NCBI GenBank assembly: GCA_017590115.1
Contig: JAGGNK010012003.1
Coordinates: 3,363,041-3,427,040, forward strand
DNA length: 64,000 nucleotides
Origin: Montifringilla adamsi
Taxonomy: Eukaryota > Chordata > Aves > Passeriformes > Passeridae
Reading direction: 5' to 3'
Part shown: positions 1-10,336 of the stretch, one piece after another
How the letters are laid out: each line of letters starts with the position of its first letter
Numbering within the stretch: the first letter of the stretch is position 1
Notes under the pieces: generated by a model
What the model saw: only the letters and a program-made list of their open reading frames with translations
Databases searched by the model: none
What the model was told of the DNA's origin: nothing
Translations under genes and position numbers: made by a program

Positions 1-1424
1 TCCCCAAAACCCAGCAGAGCCAGTGACACCCCAGAGCTGGATCAGGCAGGGAATGAGGAATTGGCTGTGCCCTAAATCCCACACGTGCCAGGACAACAAG
101 GACAGTGCTGCTGCTGCTCCCCTCCAGGCAAACCCTGCACAGGGTGAGCTCGTTTGGAGCCCTTGCCCAAAGCTGGGGCTCCTGCTCGCTTTAATTGATG
201 CACAATGTCATTTTTCAGGAGGAAAGGGGTTTGGACACAGCACTGCCAGCACTTCCCAGTTTGGCTGGGGGTGCCAGGAGGTGTTGGGGGCTGGAGGAGC
301 CATCCCCCTGTGCCTGGGCACTCCAGGACACCCCTCACATGCAGGGCATCTCCCGAGGCACCAGAACTGCAGGATTTTGTTTTGTCCTGAGCAGGAAGAT
401 CCCTGTCCTGGCACACTCTGCTCTGCCCGGAATCACCGGGATCCCCTGGAGCCCAGCACCTCCAGCACAGCTCTGGGAAGCAGCTCTGAAGGCTTGGCTG
501 AGGCTCTGGGCAGTGACCCGAGAGCCCTCCCCAGCTCAGGCTTTCCCTGCCTCAGGACACAGGGTTTGGCAGCCAGAGCCAGGCTCTTGGGAGTGGCTCT
601 GGGGACACTGGGACATCCCTGGGCTGCTGCAAGGTCACCAAGGCTGGGGTGAGCCAGCTAAGGGGAGCAGGGCCATGCCATGGCACTGGGAGCTGCGAAA
701 CTCTGAGATCAGGAGAGAAAACAACAGCCCACATCTAACGCCTGCCCTCCCCGGGAGGGATCTTGGGACAAATCAGTGAGCTTGTCATTTTTATTTTGGA
801 CGGAAGGAGGTGACAGCTCTGCCTGAGGGACAAGATTCAGCAGCTCCAGGGGACTGGCAAGACCCAGGTATCCTGGAGGGCTGGCAAACCTCTGTGGTGG
901 GGAACAGCTCCTGGCCCTGCCCAGACCCCCTTGCACAAAGAAAGCTGTGCCTAAAGCCCAAAGCAGCCCAGCTCTGCCAGGCTGGGGCTGCTGGAGTCTG
1001 CCAGGGCTGGAAAAACCAGGAAAAAGGAGGATGAGGAAGAGGGGGATCGTGAGCAGCTCACCAAAATTAGCCAGGCAGATTGACACCGTTCAGCTGGAGC
1101 GCCTGTGCCAGCAGCCACGTGGGGATATCCAGAATATCTCAGGGTTTGGAGCTGCCTGGGCTCAGTTCCCGTGGTCCTTCCATCCCCAGAGGCTTTCTCA
1201 GGCCCGTGGGATGCTGGTGTTGATGGCAGCTGGGACGCTGGCTCCAGCACATGGGGACAGAGGTCCTGCCCTCCCTGGCGCTGCAGACATCACTGCCTTT
1301 AGCTGCTGTAATGGGTTTCTAAAATTAGCTGCACACTCTGCCCTTGGACTCGAGCAGGACATTTCTCAGTTGTTTAATATCAAAAGTCCAAAAAAATAAA
1401 AAAGGAAACAGAGCACAAAAGCCA
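1..1424. other. Intergenic DNA downstream of the CUX1/CASP locus
   Basis: GC-rich sequence beyond the CASP poly(A) site. Open frames occur on both strands, but none has a recognisable domain, a plausible splice structure or amino-acid use unlike random GC-rich DNA. I see no gene, RNA or mobile element here. In mammals SH2B2 lies downstream of CUX1; no SH2B2 exon is recognisable in this stretch. Confidence 0.6.
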
Positions 1425-2784
1425 GCCAGTCAATGCATGGCTAAGTTTATTTTATCACTTGTCCAACAGAACTCAACATCTATTTTAAGTCATTTATGAG
1501 GAGTACAAGTGTGAATAGCTGCAGAAGTTTTGCAATTCCAAGACACCACATACAGCTGCTAAAAAAAGCAATTTTAACCTTCCCAACAAAGCCTCAAAAA
1601 GCAGCCCACCCTTCCCTGGATCGTGTTTCCCATCTAGTGATTTCAGGCAGCCAAAGCTCATCTCCCCCAGATCTGAAGTGGATTGTTTTATGCAGAGGGC
1701 CCCAGCCATGGCAGCATCACCCCCTCACTGCTTCCCTTCTATTTGGGCTTGGTTTTCCCTGTGCAGAGCAGGACAGGTGCAGGTTGGTCCCTCAGGGTTT
1801 ATCCCTCCCTTCAATTTATGAGTATTTTACATTTTGCCATTGGCCACAGCTCCTATAAATAAACCCTGGCTCCCGTGGCAGATGTGAGGCCTTTCCCTGC
1901 CTGCATGCTCCGTTAGAGGCCCTGGCTTCCCAGCAACAGGAAGGGAATAGATGGGAGTCTGCAATGAAATATTAATTGGGAGCAATGCTGCTCTCCTGTC
2001 TACAGAGGGGAATTTTAATTGAGGACCACGTTAACAAGCTAATACCTTCCCTCACCATGTGGTCACAGCAGGAAGGAGAGATTGCTGGGACCTGCTCTTT
2101 TTAATTGGAGCATCTCCTATCACCTCTGTCTCCCCAAATCAGCCCAAATTAGCAGCCCAGTGCTCATCACCCAGCAAACCCAATCATCAGCAATTGCTTG
2201 ATTTGACTTGTGGTTTCCTAAAAGGTAGAAACATCTCAGCAAGGAGAGTCTGGAACATCCCTGTGAGGTCAGGCCTGACCAGCAGCACCTCCCTTCATGC
2301 CCTTTAAGTCCTGGCTATCCCTAATTATTCCCAAACTGAGGGCTCCAGGTCAAGAAGGGCATTGCCAGTGCCCAGCAGCATGGGCAGGAGACCCCCAGAG
2401 CTGGAGCAAAACAGGAATTCTCAAATAGCACAACACCTGGAAATGCAAGTTCAGGAGGTTGCCTTTCCTCCCCATTTCTGGCTGGATTTAGCCCACCCAG
2501 TGCTGCGCTGGACTTCAGACAGGATGGAGAGAGATGCGGACCTGGGAGGAGGGGTACCCCTGATCTTGCATTTTCCCTGTGTTCTGGTAAGGACTGAGCT
2601 CTCTGAGGAAAACATGGGAACTGCTGCAGCACTTCCAGGGCTGGAGATGATTCTCCCTTAGCTGAGGTTTTAATTTCCTGGGTGGGAGTGGGGGGGATCA
2701 TTGCCTTCATCCTACAAAGCAGAGAGCAAAGCACAGCAAGGCAGCAGCGGGGACAGCTCCGGCTGCAGGGGCCGTGTCCAGCTG
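1425..2784 (-). other. CUX1: 3' UTR of the CASP transcript
   Basis: This stretch lies between the CASP stop codon (TGA, minus strand, 2787-2785) and the poly(A) signal at 1451-1446, giving a UTR of about 1.36 kb. It is less GC-rich than the intergenic DNA beyond it and carries no long frame of interest. The exact cleavage point is inferred from the signal, not seen. Confidence 0.7.
1446..1451 (-). terminator. CUX1: Canonical poly(A) signal AATAAA of the CASP transcript
   Basis: The minus strand reads GTGATAAAATAAACTTAGCC here. About 25 nt further downstream is a U/GU-rich stretch (minus strand, roughly 1420-1380) reading GGCTTTTGTGCTCTG and then a T-rich run, as expected for a cleavage-stimulation element. 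Signal, spacing and downstream element together mark this as the end of the longest transcript of the locus. Confidence 0.75.
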
Positions 2785-2845
2785 TCACTGCCACATGCCA
2801 CCCACGTCCCCGTTCTTGTGGAACTCGTGGAGGTGGTCAGCATAC
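2785..2845 (-). CDS. CUX1: CASP final coding exon (human exon 33): lumenal C-terminus
   Basis: The last 61 coding nt of the CASP isoform. The acceptor CTCTCTCCCCAG lies at its upstream edge. One nt completes a Lys codon from the previous exon, then come 19 residues, YADHLHEFHKNGDVGGMWQ, and TGA. In human CASP the same place reads FADHLHKFHE and ends in DLWQ, so the ADHLH.FH core and terminal WQ are conserved while the middle has diverged. CASP is a type II-like, tail-anchored Golgi protein; this tail follows its only membrane span and would lie in the Golgi lumen. Confidence 0.93.
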
Positions 2846-3283
2846 CTGGGGAGAGAGCAGAGCCACGTTAAGCTGCAGCCAGCCCCCAGGTGCTTGGGCA
2901 GCCCAGCACCGATTCCAAGGGGCCGTTCCTCGAGGACAAGCACCGTGCTCTGCTCCAGAACCAGCAGGGAATTGGAGTCATGGCATGGGTCTGACACCCC
3001 CCAGGTCTCCAGGATCATGTTTATAAACCTTTATCATAAACCTTTATCAGGATTCCTCCTGGGCAAGGGCTGCCTGCAGGAAAGGCTTTGGAGAACACCC
3101 AATTGAACACAAGTGGTTCCCTGTTCCATGAGCTTTTTCTCCCCCCTCCCTCACTGGGTTTAAAGCCCAATTAACTGGCCTTGTTTCCAGCACTGGGGTG
3201 CCCAAAAAATCTGCTGCAGACCACCAAGCTCTGCCCACCAAGCAAGCCCTGGGGCCGGGCTGGCCCAGCCTGTCCTCACTCAC
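2846..3283 (-). other. CUX1: CASP intron between the last two coding exons
   Basis: A 438-bp intron with a GTGAGTGA donor and a CAG acceptor. It is GC-rich. I see no repeat family or conserved motif in it. Confidence 0.8.
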
Positions 3284-3348
3284 TTCTTAGCACAGAAGGC
3301 GCTGCAGTCCCGTCCCACGCTCTCGCTCCAGGCGGTTTTGTAGAGCAC
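3284..3348 (-). CDS. CUX1: CASP exon (human exon 32): end of membrane span and cysteine-containing segment
   Basis: A 65-nt exon with acceptor CCCTTGCAG and donor GTGAGT. It encodes VLYKTAWSESVGRDCSAFC then AK, plus two nt of a split Lys codon. VLYK finishes the transmembrane helix begun in the previous exon. The human counterpart reads VLYKLAWSESMERDCATFCAKK, so the AWSES...DC..FCAKK pattern with both cysteines is kept. Phases on both sides agree with the neighbouring exons. Confidence 0.93.
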
Positions 3349-3459
3349 CTGCAAGGGAAGGAACGGGATCAGCTCTGCTCCCACCTCCATCCCAGCCCCT
3401 CCTCACTGCAGTCTGTGCCACTGCTGTGCCAGCCTGGCCCTGCCATCCCATCCTGAGAG

Positions 3460-3753
3460 GCACTTGTGACAAGGGCATGCAGTGACAGGGCAAAGGAATG
3501 GCTTCAAACTGATAGAGAGCAGGTTTAGATGTGATATCAGGGAGGAATTCTTCCCTGGGAGGGTGGGCAGGCCCTGGCACAGGGTGCCCAGAGCAGCTGT
3601 GGCTGCCCCTGCATCCCTGGAAGTGTCCAAGGCCAGGTTGGACAGGGTTTGGAGCAGCCTGGGCTGGTGGAAGGTGTCCCTGCCATGGCAGGGGTGGCAC
3701 TGGGGGATTTTTAAGGTCCCTTCCCAGCCACACTGTGACTCTGTGGTCACCAG
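3460..3753 (+). mobile_element. CR1 LINE 3' fragment
   Basis: A typical CR1 3' region. It reads from a segment ending AAACTGATAGAGAGCAGG, through GAGGAATTCTTCCCTGGGAG, the block GTGCCCAGAGCAGCTGTGGC and GGAAGTGTCCAAGGCCAGG, to TGTCCCTGCCATGGCAGGGG and TAAGGTCCCTTCCCAG. It is 5'-truncated like nearly all CR1 copies and lies antisense to CUX1 in a CASP intron. Confidence 0.9.
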
Positions 3754-4327
3754 CGTGGGGAACCCCAGTGTGCTGCAGGGGCTGCCCTCAGGATGGTCAA
3801 GATGACCTTTCCCAGTGGGTTATTTTTACTGGGACAGCGCTGCTGTGGCTCTGGTGGTTTGGGATAAGGCTCAGGGCTGCACATGGATGGAGATGTATTT
3901 TTGGAACAGGCTTAAGGAAGGTCAGTGCTTGGCTTGGCTCCTTTTTACCTTCGTGCCTGCGTGTTCCCACTGCGGAGCCGAGGTCTGAGGAGGCAGAGGC
4001 AGTGCTGGGCTTTGGGAAGAGGCAGAAGCTCTCCCATCCCCAGCTGACTGGTTCAAGCCTCGGGGGTTTGTAAGCTGTTCCACCAGGGAATCACCCTAAG
4101 CACACAAACACCCACCAGCACACCCAAATCGGGGGTAATTGGAGCCTCCCAGGATCAGTGGCAGAGATGTCACTGCCACTGTGGGGATGGAGGAGCAGGG
4201 GCTTCCTCCTGTGGCACACACACTTCATCCCCAGCCAGGCAGTGCTGGGTGCTGCATTTCAGGCTCTTTTGTGTCTAGATGATGTAAGATCATTCCAGCC
4301 ATGTAATATTTATGAATTTTCTTTTTC

Positions 4328-4355
4328 TTTTTTTTTTTTTTTTTTTTTTTTTTTT
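4328..4355. repeat. T28 homopolymer (poly(A) on the minus strand)
   Basis: Twenty-eight consecutive T on the plus strand, preceded by CTTTTTC. On the minus strand it is a poly(A) run that follows an ATTAAA about 15 nt upstream, so it could be the tail of an old retrocopy or simply slippage. Confidence 0.85.
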
Positions 4356-5230
4356 GGGTTAGAGCTTTAAACTTTAATGATGTTTAACTTTTTATTTCCT
4401 TTGCTCCTTTCCTCACCAAAATAACTTTGAGAGCAGGACAGAAATATTGTTCTGATTTGGCTTTCATCTCACTTCCTCGTTTAATTATTGATGATTTGTT
4501 TGGCTTTTTTTTTCCTCCCTGAAATGACAAATAAACTCCCAGAAACTGTGCAAGGATACAGGAGGAGTTTGTACCACAACAAAATCCCAGGAGATCTGGG
4601 CTGGCTGAAGCCTCCATTCCTCCCAAACCTCTGCTTCTCTGCTTTCAACCCTAATGGGAAAACTTGAAAACTAGAGAAAAACGGAGCCACAGGGCACGTC
4701 AGGAGCATGGGGAGAGCCAGAGCTCATCCCTGGAGAGACAGCAAATGAATTCCACTGAGCTGGAGGTTATGATGCACCCAGGAATAGGATCCGCATGGTC
4801 TAGAACCAGGTAGTGTGGGCTCAGGAGGATGTATTTTATTCCTAAAGTCACTTAGGGTATTAGATTCACAATAATTAACCAAAATTTTGCTGTCCACTGG
4901 ACAGAGGCTTGCTTGGCAACACATTAAACTCTGCGTGAGCTCCTGGCCTGGCACCACCACGATCCCATGGCTGATCCCAGGAGCGACACGAGCACACAGA
5001 CAGCTCCCAGCTCCTGCCCGTGGGCAAGGCTGTGCCCACCCAGGGTGGGATTTCCACCCTGTGAAGCCCAGGAGACATTCCTTGGCATGCCCATGTCCCA
5101 CGCTCCGGCCCTGCCGTGCCGGCAGAGCCACGCTCTGGCTTGGCACAACACCTCAAACCAGCCCAAACTCCCCCTGGAGGGGAGGGCAGGATGTTTTATC
5201 TCAGTGCCCACCCCCCGTGGGTCCCCTCAC

Positions 5231-5311
5231 CAGGAAGACGAGGCAGTGCAGGAGCAGGGTGTAGAAGAAGGCCACGGTGCGAGCGGTCTTGTTGGACAGG
5301 ATGAGCCGCCC
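5231..5311 (-). CDS. CUX1: CASP exon (human exon 31): transmembrane segment
   Basis: An 81-nt, phase 0-0 exon with acceptor TCCCGCAG and donor GTGAGG. It encodes 27 residues starting GRLILSNKTARTVAFF. Joined to the next exon it forms the hydrophobic helix VAFFYTLLLHCLVFLVLYK, the single C-terminal membrane span of CASP. The Tyr and His inside the helix are conserved in CASP and related golgins, and published work links them to Golgi localisation; both are present here. Human has Met and Ile where this bird has Thr and Val just before the helix. Confidence 0.94.
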
Positions 5312-6194
5312 CTGCGGGAGAGCAGAATGGAAATCCCACTTTCATGTGGGCCACTGGACACCAGCCCCCCTCAAACAGGCTTGGAGAGATCCTGGCCAGC
5401 ACTGGGAGCCTGCTCCTGCCAGACCCTGCACAGACATGCAGTGAGGGGCTGTTTGCCACCCCCTGTGCCCAGCTCTGAGCAGCGATGCTCCTTCAGAGCA
5501 CAAGAGCCCACGCTCTCAGCCCAAAGGTGCCCAAGCCAAGGTGGGTTCAGTGTGGGCTTTCCTCCGCTGAAAACCCTTCTGGGGGTTTATTCTGAGTTGC
5601 TTCAGCCCAGCTCTCCCTGCTCCTGCTGTGCCAGCCCTGCTCCTCAGAGAAACCCCAGCAGTAATTAAGCTCTGCACATTTTTAATTCGTGAGCTCAAAC
5701 AACTTTGTGATTTGCAGCATCCTCTCATCGCCTCCTGAGCAGGGCACTGGGGCCAAGGCTGTGTTGGTGTCCCCAGAGCCGGGCCCTGGTGTCCCCTTGC
5801 TCTGGCTCTGCAGGCTCTGTCCCAAAAGCTTTGCTCTCCACCCTTGCAGAGCCTGTGCCACCCCCAAGCTCACGGGGGGCCGGAAACCTGTGGGGCCGGG
5901 ATGAATTGCCCTCCACTCCTCATTTTGGAGAGGCCACTGAACCACAGCCAGCCCCTGATGATGCCCGAGCCCTTTTGGCAGAGCACACCAAGGTCCCAGT
6001 GGGAAAACCTTCATGGCCATCCCTTCAAAAGCACGAAAATCAGGAGCAGCAGAGGAGTGGCTTGCATAGGACGGGTCCTGCCTTCCTTCATAGCCACTCT
6101 TTATTCCTGCTGGAACCCAGGGACTCATTATGGACATAAGCACATTCCCCAAACACCACACAGGCTTTCCAAAGCTGGCATTAAAACCCACAGA

Positions 6195-6470
6195 TCTCCC
6201 ACCAAACCCATTCCGGGCTGAAATCGTCTTTGCTATTCACGGCCACGGCGGAGGCTGCTGTAACAAACAAGATTATGTTCTTAAATATTCCCAAGGAATA
6301 ACTCCCCTAAGTCAGTTTTTTTTTGTGAATGCCTTTCATTAATTCTCCGTGGTGCTAGCACGCCACACAATCCATATTCATGTTGGCATTTGCTTGGTTT
6401 TATGCAAATGACAGCTCTGCCTTTATTACAGGATTTCTCTGTGTTCTCTGCAGCCCCACAGTCCCACATT
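6195..6470. promoter_or_regulatory. Candidate conserved non-coding element with POU octamer
   Basis: The segment is AT-richer than its surroundings and motif-dense. It holds a perfect octamer ATGCAAAT at 6402-6409, an ATTAATT core near 6350, and a long stretch free of repeats. This is inferred from composition and motifs alone; conservation cannot be tested here. Confidence 0.3.
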
Positions 6471-6965
6471 CATCTCCCTTGTGCTGGAGAGCCGGGGGTT
6501 AACTCAGCCAAAACCCTGTCCTGAGCCTGCTGCTAATGCCACAAATTCTCTAAGTCAGATTTCCTCAATAACCACATTTTTAGCTCAGAAAGTTATACCC
6601 TAAGCGATGGCAGCCCAAGCTGGCAGTGGCAGCAGTCACCTCTGTGGCTCAGACAAGGACCCTCTGCTGCTGCAGACACCACAGCTTCCCCAGGATCTCC
6701 CCTGATGCTTTTTTGGAAGGAAGGGCCAGAGCAGGAAGGATCAGGGCATGGGAAGGAGTTTTTAAGGAGAATGCAATGAGAAGCCAATGTGTGGAGCAGA
6801 GATCTTCCCTGGAGTGCTGGACCCCCTGCAGCCCCTCACACTCCTGCTCCCCACATGTCTGGGGTGCTGGGGCTCTCGGGGGGGGTCTCCTGCTTTGCCC
6901 CTGGCTGGGGGTGCAGCCCTGAGCCCCACACCATGTTACAAACCAGAGGAGAGGTGCTTGGAGTC

Positions 6966-7140
6966 AGAGAATAGAATCAGAATTGTCTAAGTTGGGACAG
7001 ACCTCAGAAATCCTTGAGTCCAACCATCACTGCTAAACCCACCACTAAACCACGTCCCCAGGTGCCACATCTCCCTGTCCTTGAAATGCCTCTGGGACAG
7101 TGATGCCACCACTGCCCTGGGCAGCAAGGGAGGAAAGGGA
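6966..7140 (-). mobile_element. CR1 LINE fragment, reverse orientation
   Basis: It begins at the CR1 3' terminus (AGAATAGAATCAGAATTGTC) and runs through AGTCCAACCATCACTGCTAA, CACCACTAAACCACGTCCCC and GCCACCACTGCCCTGGGCAG. This is the reverse complement of a CR1 subfamily distinct from the one at 3460-3753. Confidence 0.85.
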
Positions 7141-7281
7141 CTGCTCCTAACCCAAACTCCAGCTCTGCACCCTGCCCAGGACAGCAGGATGGGCCCTTCC
7201 ACTGCCCCAGAGCCCCATTCCCTTGCAGACTGGGCTAAAATCCCCTCAGCTGCCAGCAGTGCTGGCAGAGCAGCCACTCAC

Positions 7282-7338
7282 CATGCTCAGCGTGGCTTTA
7301 TCCCAGGGACTGAGGCTCAGGTACTTCCTCTGGCGTTC
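7282..7338 (-). CDS. CUX1: CASP exon (human exon 30): conserved segment before the membrane span
   Basis: A 57-nt, phase 0-0 exon with acceptor TTTCCTTGTAG and donor GTGAGTGG. It encodes ERQRKYLSLSPWDKATLSM, identical to the human residues as I recall them. This short, nearly invariant block lies on the cytosolic side, between the coiled coil and the membrane helix. Confidence 0.95.
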
Positions 7339-7604
7339 CTACAAGGAAACCATACAAGATTTGGAGGCTCAGAGGGCTATTTGGGGTTTGCAAAACACAG
7401 AAGGAGCTGTGTGCCCCAGGATGGTTCTATTTGCCCCTGGACCCCAGCCATCATCTGGGCACAGTGACTTTTATTTATTTTGTTTTGTTTTTGAAAGCAA
7501 AGGACGTTTGAGTGTGTTTCATTCTGTCAGAGCTCCCTGGATTTCATCTGGGCATGATCCCAGAGGGGCTGATGCAGCGGGAGGGTGCTGGGAACCTTTC
7601 ATAC

Positions 7605-7688
7605 CTTCCTGCTGAAGGAGGAGAAGGGGTCCAGGCGTTCCTCGTACTGGGAGGAGTAGCGCTGCTCCGTGTCATCCCTGCTGCTGCC
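7605..7688 (-). CDS. CUX1: CASP exon (human exon 29): linker after the coiled coil
   Basis: An 84-nt, phase 0-0 exon with acceptor CCCACAG and donor GTATGAAA. It encodes 28 residues, GSSRDDTEQR followed by YSSQYEERLDPFSSFSRK. The human exon reads GSGSDDTELRYSSQYEERLDPFSSFSKR, so the YSSQYEERLDPFSSFS core is unchanged. A 266-bp intron with no notable content separates it from the next exon. Confidence 0.95.
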
Positions 7689-9649
7689 CTGTGGGAGCAA
7701 AGGCAGGTGAGAGCCTCAGGGACACCCAGCACAAGGACAGAACCCTGAGCTCCCCCATTTGGAAGAAAACACCCCCAAAGGATGGAGCAGCACAGCCCAG
7801 AGCTGAGCCACGGGGCTGACAGCATCTGTGCCCTTCAGAAAGGAGAAGCACAAGAGGAGCTGTGGAATAAAGTCCTTTCTTCACAGAATTGTGGAATGGT
7901 TTAGGGTTGGTTTGTTTCAGTATTTTGGGCCCTTTCCATGAAATAATTGTCACCTGTGTCATCCTCACAGAGCTCACTTGGGCTGCTGCAAATCCCACCC
8001 TGAACTCCTCTGCTGCTGGGCCAGGCAGGAGGGAGACAGAGGCTTAGGAGGAGGAAATCATTGCTCAAACATAGAGCTGTTATAGGCTGGGAAAAGGGCA
8101 AGGAAAATTAAGAAAACCCCTTGAAAGAAGGGAAATATTTGGGTGGGTTCAGAGAGGATGGATTTTGTACTTCTCCTGTATAATTCCCCTTACACAGCCT
8201 TGCTGCAGGGAGCCCCGAGGATGCTCGTGCAGCCTCCCTGCTCCTCCTTCCTCCACCTCTGCAGGAGCTGCAGATTCCACATAATTCCTGCCCAAACCCA
8301 GCCTGGGAAGAGCCCACGCTGCCACCAGCCCTGGGCACAGCCTGCTGCAGGCTCTGGCTCCTTGCTGCAGTGCTGATTCCCTGTCCCAGCACGGCAGCAC
8401 TTGCTGCTGTGCCCGGCTCCGCAGGGCTCGCGCTCCCCCAGGGCTTTCTGGACCTGTTCCTACGTGCACAGGGTTACCCTGCCTGGCTGTTACACCTCTG
8501 TGTAAACCTTTAGTAAGCCTGGCCTCACACACTGCAACCCGAGCCTGGGGTCACTGTGGTGAGAGCAGAGCCCGATTTAGGGGCGAGGAGCTGCCACAGC
8601 CTGGCCAGTGCAGTGATCTTTGCTGAGTATTTTTAACGTGTCACATGTCCCATTAGGGGGTGAATTATGCAATCCCCTGCGCTGCTGCCATGGAGGGTTT
8701 TGCTCTTTAGCTCATGGCAATGGCATTCAGGGGTTGCCTTGTGGCAGAGGATAAACATGGACATGATATTCCACAGGAGAAAGGGGAAAAAATGTCAGAG
8801 GGGATGACCTGGCATCATCACGGGGACATAAAGAAAGAACCAAATAAGGTGCCTCAAGCTGTAGGAGTTTCCCACCACCAAATGCTATTAAAATATCCCT
8901 CAACAAAGCAGACTCGGTGCAGGCAGCATGGAAAGGCAGCAGCCAGGGGGAAGGAAGGCAGGGAATGGGTGTCCCCTCTGTGAGTGGCACTTTGGCATTT
9001 CTAAGGAAAGCCCGAGGCCAGGAGAGCCTGGCTCTGACAGGGAAGGGCTGGCAGTGGAAAGCTCCCAGGCAGCAGCCTGAGCCTCCTGCAAACCCCCAGG
9101 GAGGAACTCCTGAGGGACACAGCAGGAGCAGAGCAGGTTGCAGCAAAGTCTGGTTCCCCTTCCCAGCCTTCTCTTGCCCTTACTGGGATGATTTTGGGCT
9201 GGCTTCTTCTCTTTTGTCTTCTGGCTGCTCAGGGAGCAGCTCTCGCTGCTGGATACAAGAAGTTCAGGAATGAGCACCAGTGGGACAGGATGAGTTATTT
9301 TCCAGGCTCTGCTGCAGGGGTTTAACCTCTGGCAGCCTGGTCAGGCAGAAGTATCCCCACCTGCCTGCTGGAGCACCACACTGCCAGCAGTGAGCATCAG
9401 AGCGGGGTGTAGCAGCTGTGTTAGGGAGGAAATTTGGGCTTCTGGCTTCGAAGATGCCAAAGATCCCTCAGCACAGTTCTAAACTGCCTTCCTGGCTGGG
9501 AGAACCTTTCCCACCCCAATTAGCTCCAACTTCCATGCAAGCTGCACACTGGAAATGTGCAGTTTCTGTGTCTGGGGCTGTCTGCTGGGTGAGCCCGGCC
9601 TGAGGAGGGACAGACAGACAGACGGACAGATGGACAGGTGGACACTCAC
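7689..9649 (-). other. CUX1: CASP intron, no recognisable element
   Basis: A 2.0-kb, mostly GC-rich intron. I found no CR1 copy or coding exon. A simple repeat of GACA type at 9608-9642 abuts the donor of the preceding exon. Confidence 0.7.
9608..9642 (+). repeat. Degenerate (GACA)n microsatellite next to a splice donor
   Basis: The plus strand reads GGACAGACAGACAGACGGAC followed by AGATGGACAGG. It ends seven bases from the GT of the CASP donor at 9649-9648. Confidence 0.8.
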
Positions 9650-9766
9650 CCGGCCAGGGTAGCTCTGCAGGAACTTGATCTTCTCGTAGAGCTTGATGTT
9701 GTCAGCTCTGAGGGTGTCCAGCTCGCTCTGCAGGGCGTGCACTGTGTGCTGCAGCATCCTGTTCTC
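9650..9766 (-). CDS. CUX1: CASP exon (human exon 28): coiled coil
   Basis: A 117-nt, phase 0-0 exon with acceptor CCCCTGCAG and donor GTGAGTGTCC. It encodes 39 residues, beginning ENRMLQHTVHALQSELDTLR and ending KIKFLQSYPGR. Hydrophobic residues at heptad spacing (L, V, L, L, L, I) fit a coiled coil. Human has ENRLAQHTLQALQSELDSLRADNIKLFEKIKFLQSYPGR in sense, so only a few positions differ. Confidence 0.95.
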
Positions 9767-10336
9767 CTGCAGGGGAGTGGAGGGACAATGGCATCCAGCC
9801 AGGGGGGATTTGGGGCATCCAGACATCAGTCCCTTTCATCCCAGGAATTAAACCCCCCTGGCTTAGAATTCAAATTGCTCCCTAATTAAAACTGTGCCAG
9901 GTGTGGCAGAAGGGGGCTCCCAGTCCTGACCAAGAAGCTCAGGAAGGGCTGGGGTAGCCAAGGAGGCTGAGGGGGATTTTGGGATGGGATGTGGCTCCCA
10001 CAGGAGGTGCAGACACAACTGGACAGCTTGGAAAAGGTTATTTTGAGTTCTACTTCAATTTGCCATCCCAAAATGTATCATCTATGTGCTTTTTCCATGG
10101 CATCCCCCAAACACTGCGCCAGGAGCACAGGGACACAGGGACAGAGAGACAGAGGGACAGAGGGACAGAGGGACACAGGGGTTTGGAGCTGTCCTGCAGC
10201 TGCAGCAGCAGGGATGGGCTGGGGCGGGTTGTGCTCCTGCTCACAGCAGGATGTGTTTCCCTTTTGCCTCAGTGCTTGGCACAGGATTGCCTGCAGGCCA
10301 GCAGAGCAGCAGCCCCAGCCCCCCCAGCAGCCTCAC
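9767..10336 (-). other. CUX1: CASP intron with a short GGGACA-type minisatellite
   Basis: A 570-bp intron. A purine-rich tandem array at 10127-10178 is its only distinctive content. Confidence 0.75.
10127..10178 (+). repeat. Purine-rich minisatellite, GGGACAGA-like units
   Basis: Consecutive units GGGACACA, GGGACAGAGAGACAGA, then three of GGGACAGA type and GGGACACA. The unit is about 8 bp with small changes. Confidence 0.85.

Larger units (their letters stand above)
3349..5230 (-). other. CUX1: CASP intron holding a CR1 fragment and a 28-nt T run
   Basis: A 1.9-kb intron. It contains the CR1 3' fragment at 3460-3753 and the homopolymer at 4328-4355, entered separately. The rest is unremarkable GC-rich sequence apart from an AT-richer stretch at 4360-4560, discussed in the findings. 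Confidence 0.75.
5312..7281 (-). other. CUX1: CASP intron with a CR1 fragment and a motif-rich AT segment
   Basis: A 2.0-kb intron. It contains a reverse CR1 fragment (6966-7140) and, at about 6195-6470, an AT-richer segment with a perfect POU octamer that looks unlike the surrounding GC-rich DNA. No coding exon is recognisable inside it. Confidence 0.7.

Noticed and set aside
23..652. 209-codon plus-strand frame at the window start
   Set aside because: Low-information Gly/Pro/Ser/Leu composition, with overlapping frames of similar quality on both strands. No homology was recognised.
4967..5668. 233-codon plus-strand frame overlapping the CASP membrane-span exon
   Set aside because: It lies antisense to a secure exon and has no recognisable domain; it is a by-product of GC-rich composition.
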